From contig NZ_JACHWB010000005.1 of assembly GCF_014191055.1 (NCBI RefSeq), positions 124,001 to 188,000 on the forward strand: 64,000 bases of DNA, written 5' to 3'. The position numbers and the translations under genes were made by a program. This document shows, one piece after another, positions 9,370 through 17,598 of this stretch (within the stretch, counting starts at the first letter, position 1; every line of letters begins with the position of its first letter). The notes beneath the pieces are model-generated. The model saw nothing but the letters and a program-made list of their open reading frames with translations. It had not been told where the DNA came from and ran no database searches. Source of the stretch: Microvirga lupini. Lineage in GTDB: Bacteria > Pseudomonadota > Alphaproteobacteria > Rhizobiales > Beijerinckiaceae.

Positions 9370-10341
9370 ATGACCAGCGCGGTCGCCCAAGGTGACGTCC
9401 CCGTACCGCGCCGGGTTCGGGGACGCCGCTCGTCGCTGACGCGGTCGCGCGTCAGGGCGGCATGGCTGTTCATCGCGCCGAGCCTGATCATCCTGGCGCT
9501 CATCGCCGGATGGCCCTTGGCGCGGACGATCTGGTTCAGTTTTACCGACGCCGACCTGAACAATCTCAGCGACTACGAATTCATCGGCTTCGAGAACTAC
9601 CTCGCCAACTACGATGGCGAGTGGCTTGGGCTGCTGACCGATCCCGACTGGTGGCGCTCCGTGTGGAACACGGTGTGGTTCACCCTCGTGTCCGTGTCCA
9701 TCGAGACCGTGCTCGGGATCGTCGTGGCGCTGATCCTCAATGCCGCCTTTCCCGGTCGCGGCCTCATGCGGGCGATCATCCTCATTCCCTGGGCGATCCC
9801 GACCGTGGTGTCCGCCCGCATGTGGAACTGGATGCTGCACGATCAGTTCGGCGTCATCAACGACATGCTTCTGCGCCTCGGCCTGATCGCTGCGCCCATC
9901 ACCTGGACGGCCAATCCCGATACGGCGCTCTGGACGGTCGTCATGGTCGACGTGTGGAAGACGACGCCGTTCATGGCGCTCCTCATCCTGGCTGCCCTGC
10001 AGATGCTCCCCGGCGACATCTACGAGGCCGCACGGGTCGACGGTGTCCATCCCGTGCGCGTGTTCTTCCGGGTGACGTTGCCGCTGATCCGGCCGGCTCT
10101 GATCGTCGCCATCGTCTTCAGGGCGCTGGACGCGCTGCGCGTCTTCGATCTGATCTACGTGCTGACTGCCAATTCGCGCGACACCATGTCGATGTCCGTC
10201 TATGCCCGCCAGCAGCTCGTGGATTTTCAGGAGGTGGGCTTAGGGTCGGCCGCCTCGACGCTGATCTTCCTCATCATCGCCCTTCTCGTCGTCATCACGC
10301 TGGCCGCTGGCCGCGTTCGGCTTGGGGAGGATCCGCGATGA
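9370..10341 (+). CDS. thuF: Sugar ABC transporter permease (ThuF-like)
   Basis: This 323-residue MalF-type permease has a basic N-terminus, a first membrane helix at about residues 33-53, a periplasmic loop, and five more membrane helices. The cytoplasmic EAA coupling loop is visible as EAARVDGVHPVRVFFRVTLPLI near residue 220. It forms the membrane channel with the next gene product. Its start lies two bases after the stop of the binding-protein gene, and its stop overlaps the next start in an ATGA, so the operon is tightly coupled. Confidence 0.87.
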   Translation: MTSAVAQGDVPVPRRVRGRRSSLTRSRVRAAWLFIAPSLIILALIAGWPLARTIWFSFTDADLNNLSDYEFIGFENYLANYDGEWLGLLTDPDWWRSVWNTVWFTLVSVSIETVLGIVVALILNAAFPGRGLMRAIILIPWAIPTVVSARMWNWMLHDQFGVINDMLLRLGLIAAPITWTANPDTALWTVVMVDVWKTTPFMALLILAALQMLPGDIYEAARVDGVHPVRVFFRVTLPLIRPALIVAIVFRALDALRVFDLIYVLTANSRDTMSMSVYARQQLVDFQEVGLGSAASTLIFLIIALLVVITLAAGRVRLGEDPR

Positions 10342-11162
10342 AGGTGCTCTCCCGAATCGGCTTCTGGCTGCTCGTGATCGCCATCGGGCTTTTTGCCCTG
10401 TTTCCGTTCTATTACGCGATCGTCTCATCCTTCCGCTCCGGCGCCGAGCTGTTCTCCGTGGCCTATCTCCCGGAGCGTTTCGACCTTTCGAACTATGCGG
10501 CGGTCTTCGACCGTCAGCCCTTCGGCCGGAACATCCTGAACTCGATCATCGTGGCCGGCGCCGTGGTGGCCGTATCGCTGGGTCTCGGCATCACGGCGGC
10601 CTATGCCTTCGGGCGCATCGCGTTTCGCGGCCGCGCGCTCCTGCTCATGACGATCCTCGCGGTCTCCATGTTCCCGCAGGTGGCCGTGCTGTCGGGCATG
10701 TTCGAGCTGATCCACAGCCTCGGGCTCTACAACACCCTGCCGGGCCTGATCCTCGCGAATCTCATGCTCACCCTGCCCTTCACCATCTGGGTGCTCACCA
10801 CCTTCATGCGCGAGCTGCCGAAGGAGATCGAGGAGGCCGCCTTCGTCGATGGGGCGACGCCCTGGATCGTGGTCAGGCGCGTGTTTCTGCCGCTGATGGC
10901 GCCGGCCGCAGTGACGACGGGGCTTCTCGCCTTCATCGTCTCCTGGAACGAGTTCCTCTTCGCCCTCACCTTCACCCTCACCAACGAGCGGCGCACGGTG
11001 CCGCCCGCCATCGCGCTCATGACCGGCTCGACGGCCTATGAGCTGCCCTGGGGCACGATCATGGCGGCTTCCGTCATCGTGACCCTGCCGATCATCGCGC
11101 TCGTGCTCGTGTTCCAGCGCAAGATCGTCGCGGGACTGACAGCGGGCGCCGTGAAGGGCTAA
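10338..11162 (+). CDS. thuG: Sugar ABC transporter permease (ThuG-like)
   Basis: The 274-residue product is a MalG-type permease with an N-terminal membrane helix (IGFWLLVIAIGLFALFPFYY), a periplasmic segment and further helices. Its EAA loop, EEAAFVDGATPWIVVRRVFLP, lies near residue 175. It partners the preceding permease. The start ATG at 10338 overlaps the previous stop by four bases. A longer open frame extends upstream through the preceding gene but is not coding there. Confidence 0.87.
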   Translation: MKVLSRIGFWLLVIAIGLFALFPFYYAIVSSFRSGAELFSVAYLPERFDLSNYAAVFDRQPFGRNILNSIIVAGAVVAVSLGLGITAAYAFGRIAFRGRALLLMTILAVSMFPQVAVLSGMFELIHSLGLYNTLPGLILANLMLTLPFTIWVLTTFMRELPKEIEEAAFVDGATPWIVVRRVFLPLMAPAAVTTGLLAFIVSWNEFLFALTFTLTNERRTVPPAIALMTGSTAYELPWGTIMAASVIVTLPIIALVLVFQRKIVAGLTAGAVKG

Positions 11163-11177
11163 TCCGGGAAATCATGC

Positions 11178-12308
11178 ATGGCTGATGTCATCCTCAAGAA
11201 CGTGCAAAAAACTTTCGGGCGGGCGAAAGTCATCCACGGGGTCGATCTCGACATCCGCGACGGCGAGTTCGTGGTCTTCGTCGGGCCTTCCGGCTGCGGA
11301 AAGTCCACGCTGCTGCGCCTGATCGCGGGCCTCGAGGACATCACGGCGGGCGATCTGTTCATCGGCGGCGATCGGGTGAACGAACTCGTGCCCGCCAAGC
11401 GCGGCATTGCCATGGTGTTCCAGTCCTACGCGCTCTATCCGCACATGAACGTCTACGACAACATGGCCTTCGGGCTGGAGCTGGCGAAATCCTCGAAGGC
11501 CGAGATCGACCGCAAGGTGCGGGAAGCCGCGCGCCTCTTGCAGATCGAGGCGCTGCTCGACCGCAAGCCGCGCCAGCTTTCCGGCGGCCAGCGCCAGCGC
11601 GTCGCCATCGGCCGCGCCATCGTGCGGGATCCGAAGGTGTTTCTCTTCGACGAGCCGCTTTCCAACCTCGATGCGGCTTTGCGCGTGCAGACGCGCATCG
11701 AGATCGCCAAGCTCCACACCGACACCCGCGCGACCATGATCTACGTCACGCACGACCAGGTGGAGGCCATGACGCTGGCCGACCGGATCGTGGTGCTCAA
11801 TGCGGGCCGCATCGAGCAGGTGGGCACGCCGCTCGAGCTCTACCACCGACCGGCCAACCTGTTCGTCGCCGGCTTCATCGGCTCGCCGCAGATGAATTTC
11901 ATCGAGTGCCAGGTCGCCGGTGTGGGACCTGCCGAGGTTCTGGTGAGCCTGCCCGGCGGCGGCACCCTGGCTGTCCCGGTCCAGCCCGACGGCTTGCAGG
12001 CCGGGGAAGCCGTCACGCTCGGCGTCAGGCCGGATCATGTCAGGATCAGCCCTGAGGGAGCGCTGAACGGCCGGGTCGAGCTGGTCGAGGAACTGGGAGA
12101 AAACCATCTTCTCTACGTCGATGCGGGCCAGGGCCGCCGCCTCACCGTCCGTGAGCCCGGCGACGCAAGGCACGAGGCGGGCAGCACCGTATCCCTCGAT
12201 CTCGCCCGAACGTTCTGCCACCTGTTCCGGCGCACCGGCGAAGCGCTGCAGCCGCAGGCAGGCGCCACGAGCCCCACCTCCCCCGATCTGACCAGCAGCG
12301 TGGCCTGA
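11178..12308 (+). CDS. thuK: Sugar ABC transporter ATP-binding protein, MalK/UgpC type (ThuK-like)
   Basis: At 376 residues this is a complete MalK-type ATPase. The Walker A is GPSGCGKST (36-44), the Q loop is [10 protein letters not shown], the ABC signature is [13 protein letters not shown], the Walker B is [12 protein letters not shown], and the switch His lies in THDQVEAM. The C-terminal third is the OB/TOBE regulatory domain. It powers import through the two permeases. A tail after about residue 355 (Thr, Ser and Pro rich) is unlike the core family. Confidence 0.9.
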   Translation: MADVILKNVQKTFGRAKVIHGVDLDIRDGEFVVFVGPSGCGKSTLLRLIAGLEDITAGDLFIGGDRVNELVPAKRGIAMVFQSYALYPHMNVYDNMAFGLELAKSSKAEIDRKVREAARLLQIEALLDRKPRQLSGGQRQRVAIGRAIVRDPKVFLFDEPLSNLDAALRVQTRIEIAKLHTDTRATMIYVTHDQVEAMTLADRIVVLNAGRIEQVGTPLELYHRPANLFVAGFIGSPQMNFIECQVAGVGPAEVLVSLPGGGTLAVPVQPDGLQAGEAVTLGVRPDHVRISPEGALNGRVELVEELGENHLLYVDAGQGRRLTVREPGDARHEAGSTVSLDLARTFCHLFRRTGEALQPQAGATSPTSPDLTSSVA

Positions 12309-12373
12309 TCTCGACGCCGGGCGACTTCCTCTATACTGCCTGTGATCTGCCAAGCAGGATGAGGAGCAAGCCC

Positions 12374-12934
12374 ATGATCTCGCGAGACGACGAACTGGTC
12401 GCCTTCATCGACGGCCTGCCGCCCCGCGCCCGCCTCATGGGCCTGGACCTCGGCACCAAGACCATCGGCCTTGCCCTGTCCGACGTGGAGCGCCGGATCG
12501 CGACGCCGCTCGAGACGATCAAGCGGGTGAAGTTCACCCCCGATGTGGGGCGAATCAAGGATCTTGCCGCCCGCTACGAGGTCGGCGGGCTCGTCTTCGG
12601 GCTCCCGCTCAACATGGACGGCACGGAGGGCCCCCGCTCCCAGGCCACCCGCGCCTTTATCCGGAACATGAAGCCCCTGCTGCCCCTGCCCGTCCTGTTC
12701 TGGGACGAGCGCATGTCCACCATGGTGGTGACCCGCACGCTCCTCGACGCGGACGCCTCACGGGCGAAGCGCGCCGACGCAGTCGACAAGATGGCCGCCG
12801 CCTACATCCTCCAGGGCGCTCTCGACCGCTACGAGCGGATTGCGGCTGACGCAGCGGATGCGGAAGACGAGGCCGCCGCGAAAGCAGGCCTCGACACGGA
12901 AACGCCGCCCGAAGGCGGCGCTATGGATGAGTAA
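12374..12934 (+). CDS. ruvX: Putative Holliday junction resolvase / pre-16S rRNA nuclease RuvX (YqgF)
   Basis: The RNase H-like fold starts with [18 protein letters not shown], holding the first catalytic Asp. A second acidic site lies in FWDERMST, and the C-terminal block [16 protein letters not shown] carries the third. YqgF is involved in processing the 5' end of 16S rRNA, and Holliday junction activity has also been reported. The ATG at 12374 follows GAGGAG at seven bases, so I prefer it to the ATG at 12359. An acidic, alanine-rich tail of about 30 residues extends past the fold. Its closeness to gatCAB is common in this order. Confidence 0.9.
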   Translation: MISRDDELVAFIDGLPPRARLMGLDLGTKTIGLALSDVERRIATPLETIKRVKFTPDVGRIKDLAARYEVGGLVFGLPLNMDGTEGPRSQATRAFIRNMKPLLPLPVLFWDERMSTMVVTRTLLDADASRAKRADAVDKMAAAYILQGALDRYERIAADAADAEDEAAAKAGLDTETPPEGGAMDE

Positions 12935-12982
12935 GTTGTAACGTCGGCCAAAGCTGGCTGCTGAGCGGAGCCGCGTTCCGAC

Positions 12983-13534
12983 TTAAATCCCGCCGAAGTC
13001 CTTGTAGGTCAGCTTCAGATTCGCGTCGAGTTGGGCGAACTTTATCGCGGCCTTAGCGCCTGTTCCGTCCGGATCGTAGTAAAGGGCGCCCGTGTTGTTG
13101 TCGTAGATGATCCGATCATTCGAATCGTGAGCGCTTGAGCCAGTCCAGAACGCGCTGGAGGACATAAAGCCTTTGGAATTGACGGGAACCTTGAAGGTTA
13201 TCTTATGAAGGACAATCGTGTCGTACTTCACGTTGAAGTCTTCAACGGTGTCCACGTTGCTGGCCGACGGCTTTTCAAAGGCGAAAAAGTCGTATCCCGC
13301 ACCTCCGACCAGGGTATCCCGCCCTAGGCCGCCACTCAGAAAATCGTTCCCGCTCTCGCCGTAAAGCTTGTCATTGCCATTGCCGCCATCGATGATGTCG
13401 GCGCCACCGCGTCCCCAAAGACTATCGTTGCCCCCTAATCCAGCGAGCACATTACTCCGGCCGTCGCCGTAAACCTTGTCGCTGCCCGCCGTTCCGACAG
13501 CAACACCGTCCTTATTCGGCCTTCTCGTCGCCAT
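12983..13534 (-). CDS. Small RTX (hemolysin-type calcium-binding repeat) protein
   Basis: The 183-residue protein has four or five nonapeptide repeats of the form GGxGxDxLx between residues about 10 and 95 (GNDKLYGESGNDFLSGG, GRDTLVGGAGYDFF), followed by a beta-rich C-terminal domain. RTX proteins fold on binding calcium outside the cell and are exported by type I secretion through a C-terminal signal; no N-terminal signal peptide is present. The ATG at 13534 follows GAGGG. Its C-terminus differs from that of the three prophage RTX proteins, so it is probably an independent host gene. Confidence 0.8.
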   Translation of the reverse strand: MATRRPNKDGVAVGTAGSDKVYGDGRSNVLAGLGGNDSLWGRGGADIIDGGNGNDKLYGESGNDFLSGGLGRDTLVGGAGYDFFAFEKPSASNVDTVEDFNVKYDTIVLHKITFKVPVNSKGFMSSSAFWTGSSAHDSNDRIIYDNNTGALYYDPDGTGAKAAIKFAQLDANLKLTYKDFGGI

Positions 13535-13981
13535 TGTACCCTCGCAATCGCCTAACGTTTCGTCATTTCCTAAGAATACTTGCAATAAAATCCCAAACCC
13601 CGAAAGGCAACAGTATACTGACCCTAGGATTCGGATTTTCAGGATAAGGATCTATTGCGTCACACCCATCGGTATTTTCCTAGTCTTGTATCTATCTCAC
13701 CGCTCCGGTCCGTGCGCATGCGCACAACTGATCGATATATGGGCAAACCGAAGCGTGGCTTAGAGCGAGACCGAAGGCCTCGGTTGGCATTTGGACTGAT
13801 TTTTCCCATGACCATCGCCTGAGCAAGACGAGGTGGCGTACGCCTTTGAGCACCGTACATTTCAAGGCTTGACGGCGCGTCAAAAGCCCCCTATCTCAGC
13901 GCCAACCGCGAGCCGGTTTCGAATCCCTGCCTTTAATGCTGAGTCAAATTCAGAAAAGGCGAAGGATTTCAATGGTTTCGT
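13535..13981. other. Gene-free stretch before tRNA-Gln
   Basis: No convincing gene is seen in these 447 bases. The few short open frames lack ribosome sites and recognisable content. The stretch next to the RTX gene is AT-rich and probably holds its promoter. Confidence 0.5.
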
Positions 13982-14055
13982 TGGGGGATAGTTTAATGGT
14001 AGAACAGCGGACTCTGACTCCGTTAGTCTTGGTTCGAATCCAGGTCCCCCAGCCA
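13982..14055 (+). tRNA. tRNA-Gln (anticodon CUG)
   Basis: The cloverleaf is clear. Acceptor arm TGGGGGA pairs with TCCCCCA, the D arm contains TAGTTTAATGGTAGA, the anticodon loop CTCTGAC gives anticodon CTG (reads CAG), and the T arm contains GGTTCGAATCC. The discriminator is G and CCA is encoded. Phage-like genes start about 110 bases downstream, so its 3' end is a plausible integration site for the resident prophage. Confidence 0.97.
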
Positions 14056-14167
14056 CCTTACAAATCAAAGACCTAGCGGCGTTTCCTGAAAATTCAGACT
14101 CGGGGGTTAGACACCTCGATCCGTCGAAGTTAGACAATCGCGCCCCTCTTTCTGCTGGGGGGGCGTC

Positions 14168-14632
14168 ATGAGATATTTCCTTGATACCGAATTCAATGGC
14201 TTCGGTGGGGACCTCATAAGCCTAGCCCTTGTAAGCGAGGATGGCCTGCGGTCGCTCTACCTTGCTACTGAGTGCAAAAGCCCTGAACCATGGGTCGCAG
14301 AAAATGTCCTGCCAATCATCGATGGCGGCACCGATCCCATCATGGTCCAGCCCGACGAATTCGGAAAAGTGATCTGCTGGTTCCTTCAGCACGATAGGCG
14401 CCCACACGTCATCTCGGATTGGCCCGACGATATCCGCTACTTCTGCCAAGCTCTCATCACAGGGCCGGGGCAAATGGTGCCTATTGGGGCCATCGCCTTT
14501 GAAATGGTTAGGATTGACGCTTATCCGACGCCACTAGAGGGCGCGGTCCAGCACAATGCCCTATGGGATGCCAGAGCCCTTCGCCAAGCGGTATTGGCTT
14601 CGACCCCTTCCAGCATCGGGAGGGCGTCATGA
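14168..14632 (+). CDS. DEDD-type 3'-5' exonuclease-like phage protein
   Basis: The 154-residue product opens with MRYFLDTEFNG, an exo I motif with the Asp-x-Glu metal ligands. It closes with AVQHNALWDARALRQA, which matches the exo III motif with His and Asp. A central acidic segment (VISDWPDDIRYF) could be exo II. This points to a small DnaQ/oligoribonuclease-fold exonuclease common in phages of this type. It would trim single-stranded DNA or RNA in the cytoplasm. It is the first gene of a tightly packed plus-strand series, with its stop overlapping the next start in ATGA. Confidence 0.7.
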   Translation: MRYFLDTEFNGFGGDLISLALVSEDGLRSLYLATECKSPEPWVAENVLPIIDGGTDPIMVQPDEFGKVICWFLQHDRRPHVISDWPDDIRYFCQALITGPGQMVPIGAIAFEMVRIDAYPTPLEGAVQHNALWDARALRQAVLASTPSSIGRAS

Positions 14633-14865
14633 GCCCTGAACACGCACGATCCGTCACGCTCGGCGTCCTGCCTTATGACGACAATTCCGGCTTTCGCTTC
14701 GCCATAGAAGCCGCGTCCGATGGCAGCCTAAGGATCTCTCAGGGCTCGGACATGGTCTACATCGATGCCGACCAATGGGAAGCCGTCAAACAGGCGGTCG
14801 AGGAAGCTTTGCGCTTCACCGCCCTCTCGCCCCCTCTCAGCGATGGGAGGACGGGGGATGTCTGA
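14629..14865 (+). CDS. Small phage protein
   Basis: The 78-residue acidic protein starts MSPEHARSVTLGVLPYDD, with a GGAGG site ahead of the ATG. Its start overlaps the exonuclease stop, and its stop region overlaps the next gene. No motif is recognised. The predicted mix of short strands and one helix (DADQWEAVKQAVEEALRF) and the gene context suggest a soluble early phage protein. Confidence 0.6.
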   Translation: MSPEHARSVTLGVLPYDDNSGFRFAIEAASDGSLRISQGSDMVYIDADQWEAVKQAVEEALRFTALSPPLSDGRTGDV

Positions 14866-15190
14866 GATGATCGAACGGGTGGCCGAAGCTCTGATGAAGG
14901 CTCGGCATCCAGACGCACCCCTCACCTATGCCGAAGTCGTCTTTGCGGTTCAGACCGGCAGCGACTCGTCCGTTCTTGATGGGTTCCGCAGGGACGCCCG
15001 CGCTGCCATTGAGGCCATGCGGGAGCCTACCGTTGCCATGCTCGTGGGCGGGAACCACTGCCAACCCGGCAGCTATTCGGCCGAGAAGATCTGGGCTGAG
15101 ATGATCGATACCGCCCTCGCTGAGACTCTGTCCGGAAACACCCCTTTCCCGATGAAGGCGAAGCCTGAAGGAGGGCACCTCAATGACTAG
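14858..15190 (+). CDS. Small phage protein
   Basis: The 110-residue product starts MSEMIERVAEALMKARHP at an ATG preceded by GGGGG and overlaps the preceding gene by eight bases. It is mostly helical, with a conserved-looking middle (DARAAIEAMREPTVAML) followed by a loop and a second helical part (SAEKIWAEMIDTALAE). Proteins with this pattern of an N-terminal helix and an EAMREPTxxM block are common in phages of alphaproteobacteria, but I know no function for them. Confidence 0.65.
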   Translation: MSEMIERVAEALMKARHPDAPLTYAEVVFAVQTGSDSSVLDGFRRDARAAIEAMREPTVAMLVGGNHCQPGSYSAEKIWAEMIDTALAETLSGNTPFPMKAKPEGGHLND

Positions 15191-15464
15191 CCCCATGAAA
15201 GAGCAATCCATGTCAGAGCAAGAGGGGATGGTCGAACCAGACTTCTTGTCTCAGTCCGGCGAGACCACGACACCGCAAGAGCGCAGAGAGTGGTTCAAGG
15301 CCCGCGCTCAGGAGGCAGAGACTAGAGGCGCGACTTGGCATCGTTTCTCGCATCATGAGGACGTTGAGCTAATCTTGTATGAGGGGTGGAAGGAACGCCC
15401 CAAGGATGAAGGACCGGTCCGCTGGCAGTTCGTCCTTATTCCGACAGAAGGGTCAAAGCCATGA
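15183..15464 (+). CDS. Small phage protein
   Basis: The 93-residue protein is hydrophilic and charged, with a Trp-rich second half (EWFKARAQEAETRGATWHRFSHH, then YEGWKERP and PVRWQFVLIP). It overlaps its neighbours at both ends by a few bases, which supports co-translation. No family recognised. Confidence 0.55.
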   Translation: MTSPMKEQSMSEQEGMVEPDFLSQSGETTTPQERREWFKARAQEAETRGATWHRFSHHEDVELILYEGWKERPKDEGPVRWQFVLIPTEGSKP

Positions 15465-15661
15465 ACGAAGATGAAATCCAAAGGGTGGCTCAAGCCATCA
15501 ACGAGCAATATCAAGGGCAAACGATCCCGCCCGATGAACTCCGGGAGATGGCCATTGCTGCCATCAAGGCTATCCGCTCTCTGCCCGAAAACGATCTTTC
15601 CCGAGGAGCCAACGGCGACGGAGGGCACCCCTCCCTCTCTCTGGAAGGAGAGCGGGGATGA
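15461..15661 (+). CDS. Small phage protein
   Basis: This 66-residue product starts MNEDEIQRVAQAINEQYQGQ and is predicted to be two helices with a flexible Gly/Ser-rich tail. Its ATG overlaps the previous stop, and its own stop overlaps the next start. Function unknown. Confidence 0.5.
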   Translation: MNEDEIQRVAQAINEQYQGQTIPPDELREMAIAAIKAIRSLPENDLSRGANGDGGHPSLSLEGERG

Positions 15662-15894
15662 GCGTGACCGAGGCACAGAAGCGGTATCTGGCCGAGATCC
15701 CAGACTCGCTGCCGGGGCGCCGGGCGATGACGCCACCTCACAAGCGGATGTACCGGAAGCTTGAGCGCCAGGGCTTGATCGTTGCCGCCCGCTATGCTGA
15801 TGGCCTGAAGCTATTCGAGACGGCCTATTTCATCAGGACGGATGCGGGAAGAGCTGCCCTCCCCACCCCTCCCTCTTCTCTTACAGGGGAGTAG
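15658..15894 (+). CDS. Small phage protein, possibly winged-helix
   Basis: The 78-residue basic protein contains TPPHKRMYRKLERQGLIVAARYADGLKLFETAYFIRTDAGRAAL across its middle. A helix followed by a beta hairpin ending in a TDAGR-type strand is the usual look of the wing in winged-helix DNA-binding proteins. That reading is tentative. It ends the run of overlapping small genes. Confidence 0.5.
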   Translation: MSVTEAQKRYLAEIPDSLPGRRAMTPPHKRMYRKLERQGLIVAARYADGLKLFETAYFIRTDAGRAALPTPPSSLTGE

Positions 15895-15969
15895 AGGTGC
15901 CCTCCGCTTCGCTCGGGAAAGCATGTTTACGGACTGAACCTAGCCGCTATGGTGTGAGAGGAGAGTGAG

Positions 15970-16212
15970 ATGACAGCTTTTGACTGGAACCCGATTACTT
16001 CCGCCCCGAAGGATCGCATGATTCTGGGCCGCTCATTTGTCGACGGGGCGCAACAGGATGTGATCATGAAGTGGGACGAGGCGCGACAGTCCTGGGTTCA
16101 TGCAGGCGGCGGGGCGGAATATACAGCCTACGATCCAGAGCTTTGGATGGAGATCCAAGAGGATGTCATCCGAGACATCAAAGCATTCGCCGCTCCGATA
16201 AAAGAAGCTTGA
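15970..16212 (+). CDS. Small phage protein of the DUF551-like type
   Basis: The 80-residue protein begins with WNPITSAPKDRMILGR, close to the W-x-P-I-x-x-x-P motif of small phage proteins of the DUF551 kind, and has a later Trp (QQDVIMKWDEARQSWV). The role of that family is unknown. A GAGAGTGAG site precedes the ATG, and a series of terminators follows. Confidence 0.6.
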   Translation: MTAFDWNPITSAPKDRMILGRSFVDGAQQDVIMKWDEARQSWVHAGGGAEYTAYDPELWMEIQEDVIRDIKAFAAPIKEA

Positions 16213-16274
16213 CGCGGCATAACGGCTAAGCTACCGTAATATATAGATGCCGAAGTTTTAAGAGCATCCAACCG

Positions 16275-16357
16275 GCCCGCCACGCGCGGGCTATTTTTTT
16301 GGCCCGCAGTCTGCTGGGCCCATCGTCAGCCGCTCCCGTCCGGGGCGGCTTTTTTTG
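16275..16357 (+). terminator. Tandem rho-independent terminators
   Basis: Three hairpins follow the early gene run. GCCCGC/GCGGGC (16275-16291) is followed by a run of seven T. GGCCC/GGGCC lies at 16301-16320. AGCCGC/GCGGCT (16328-16350) is followed by another seven T. Two of the three are classical terminators in the plus direction, so transcription of the early cluster should end here. Confidence 0.85.
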
Positions 16358-16371
16358 TTTCTGGAGTACAT

Positions 16372-16518
16372 ATGAACCCTACCAAGCGCGCTAACACCGT
16401 GGTCGCTCTCGCACGTCTTGCAACGGAGGTTAGGAGGATTATTGAAATTCTCGTACGGGCCGGGTTTCTCGACGCAGAAAGCCTCCGTTCACTCCTTAAT
16501 GCGATATTCGGCCCATGA
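16372..16518 (+). CDS. Very small basic phage protein
   Basis: A 48-residue open frame starts at ATG 16372, five bases after CTGGAG, and reads MNPTKRANTVVALARLAT onward to a TGA. It is basic and strongly helical (EVRRIIEILVRAGFLDAESLRSLL). The good ribosome site, its place between a terminator and a gene, and the clean amphipathic helix argue that it is real. Function unknown; a small DNA-binding or regulatory peptide is possible. Confidence 0.5.
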   Translation: MNPTKRANTVVALARLATEVRRIIEILVRAGFLDAESLRSLLNAIFGP

Positions 16519-16593
16519 CCTACTCCCGCGACATTTCAAAGATCTGTCGTTGCGGACTTCTCGCCATCAAAACCAAGAGACTTAATACATCAA

Positions 16594-17088
16594 ATGAGCG
16601 AACTCACAACAAACAACTCAAAGGATGACGCTGCAAGCATATCCATATCTGCAGAAAGAGCTCAGGAAACAGAGGCAAATATACTAGCAGACCATTCGAG
16701 AAACTCCAAAGTTCTTGGATTTTTCCTACTAGCCTACTTTATCGACAAGCCCATAATGACTTTGCCGATTGTGGGAGAGCTAAATATATACAATTCAACT
16801 CCAGCTACGTTCGCGGCGGGAATTGCCATTGGATTTGGCCTAATATTCACCTTTATACGCTGGAACTGGTTCGCTGAATTTTCAGCTTGGGGCTACTATG
16901 GGATTGTCGGTCGGACAGTTTATGAGAACTGGGATTTCGGCACCGGGCTTGAAAAGATTTCGTATGGAATGCTCTCGTCAGCTAAAATTAGCTGGTGGTT
17001 AGCTGTCCCTATTGTCGCGTTCTTACTCATCGATTGCTCGAAATCCATGGCCAAGCTGTTTATGCACTTACAGAAACCAATTTGGTAA
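16594..17088 (+). CDS. Phage-encoded multi-pass membrane protein
   Basis: The 164-residue product has a hydrophilic N-terminus (about 40 residues) and three or four hydrophobic segments: VLGFFLLAYFI, FAAGIAIGFGLIFTFI and WWLAVPIVAFLLID. The DNA is clearly more AT-rich than its neighbours, as are the other membrane-protein cargo genes at 48174 and 53936. This points to recent acquisition. It may act in superinfection exclusion, but no motif shows that. Confidence 0.6.
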   Translation: MSELTTNNSKDDAASISISAERAQETEANILADHSRNSKVLGFFLLAYFIDKPIMTLPIVGELNIYNSTPATFAAGIAIGFGLIFTFIRWNWFAEFSAWGYYGIVGRTVYENWDFGTGLEKISYGMLSSAKISWWLAVPIVAFLLIDCSKSMAKLFMHLQKPIW

Positions 17089-17186
17089 ACTGCCGCTTTG
17101 CATGCTGGCTATGATACGAGTCGGGTAAAACGAAATATTCTACTGAAGTCACTCTGCCTTATACTTATCACGAACTACATTACAGT

Positions 17187-17471
17187 ATGACCTACTTCCG
17201 CAACACCACCGCTATCTCCGAACTCAACGGCCTACCCGTCAACACTTGGTCTGAGGAATGGCGGATCGAGACCGAAGCCAAAGCCGTCCTGAAGGTGTCC
17301 AAGCAGGAGCGGGACGTGTTCTTCAACGGTCGGAAGGACGAGAACGGGAAGACCATTGACCGGGGCTTGGTCGGGATCCGCGGACCTCAGGCGGCCGAGA
17401 AGATCATGGAAACGGCCCGACAGCTCCAGGCCGTGCGTGAGGTAAGTGGACGTAAGGCCTTGAGAAGCTAG
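17187..17471 (+). CDS. Small phage protein
   Basis: This 94-residue charged protein starts MTYFRNTTAISELNGLPVNTW and continues with helical, Lys/Glu-rich sequence. A short dyad-free gap separates it from the RTX gene downstream. Small phage proteins with the sequence EWRIETEAKAVLKV and the RxGRKDENGK loop are seen near lysis or early regions; I cannot give a function. Confidence 0.55.
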   Translation: MTYFRNTTAISELNGLPVNTWSEEWRIETEAKAVLKVSKQERDVFFNGRKDENGKTIDRGLVGIRGPQAAEKIMETARQLQAVREVSGRKALRS

Positions 17472-17598
17472 CTTGTCATCTCTCGACTAAATCCATTTTT
17501 AATACACTTCGCTGAGTGTCCCAGCCATTCATTCAGGAACAAGGCCGTGCAGCAGCTTCATCAGCGCTAGCAGTGGCCCAAAGGAATCGGGGGACCAA

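Noticed and set aside
13660-13883. Short minus-strand frames before the tRNA
   Set aside because: Two overlapping frames of similar length in the same place, no ribosome site, no motif.
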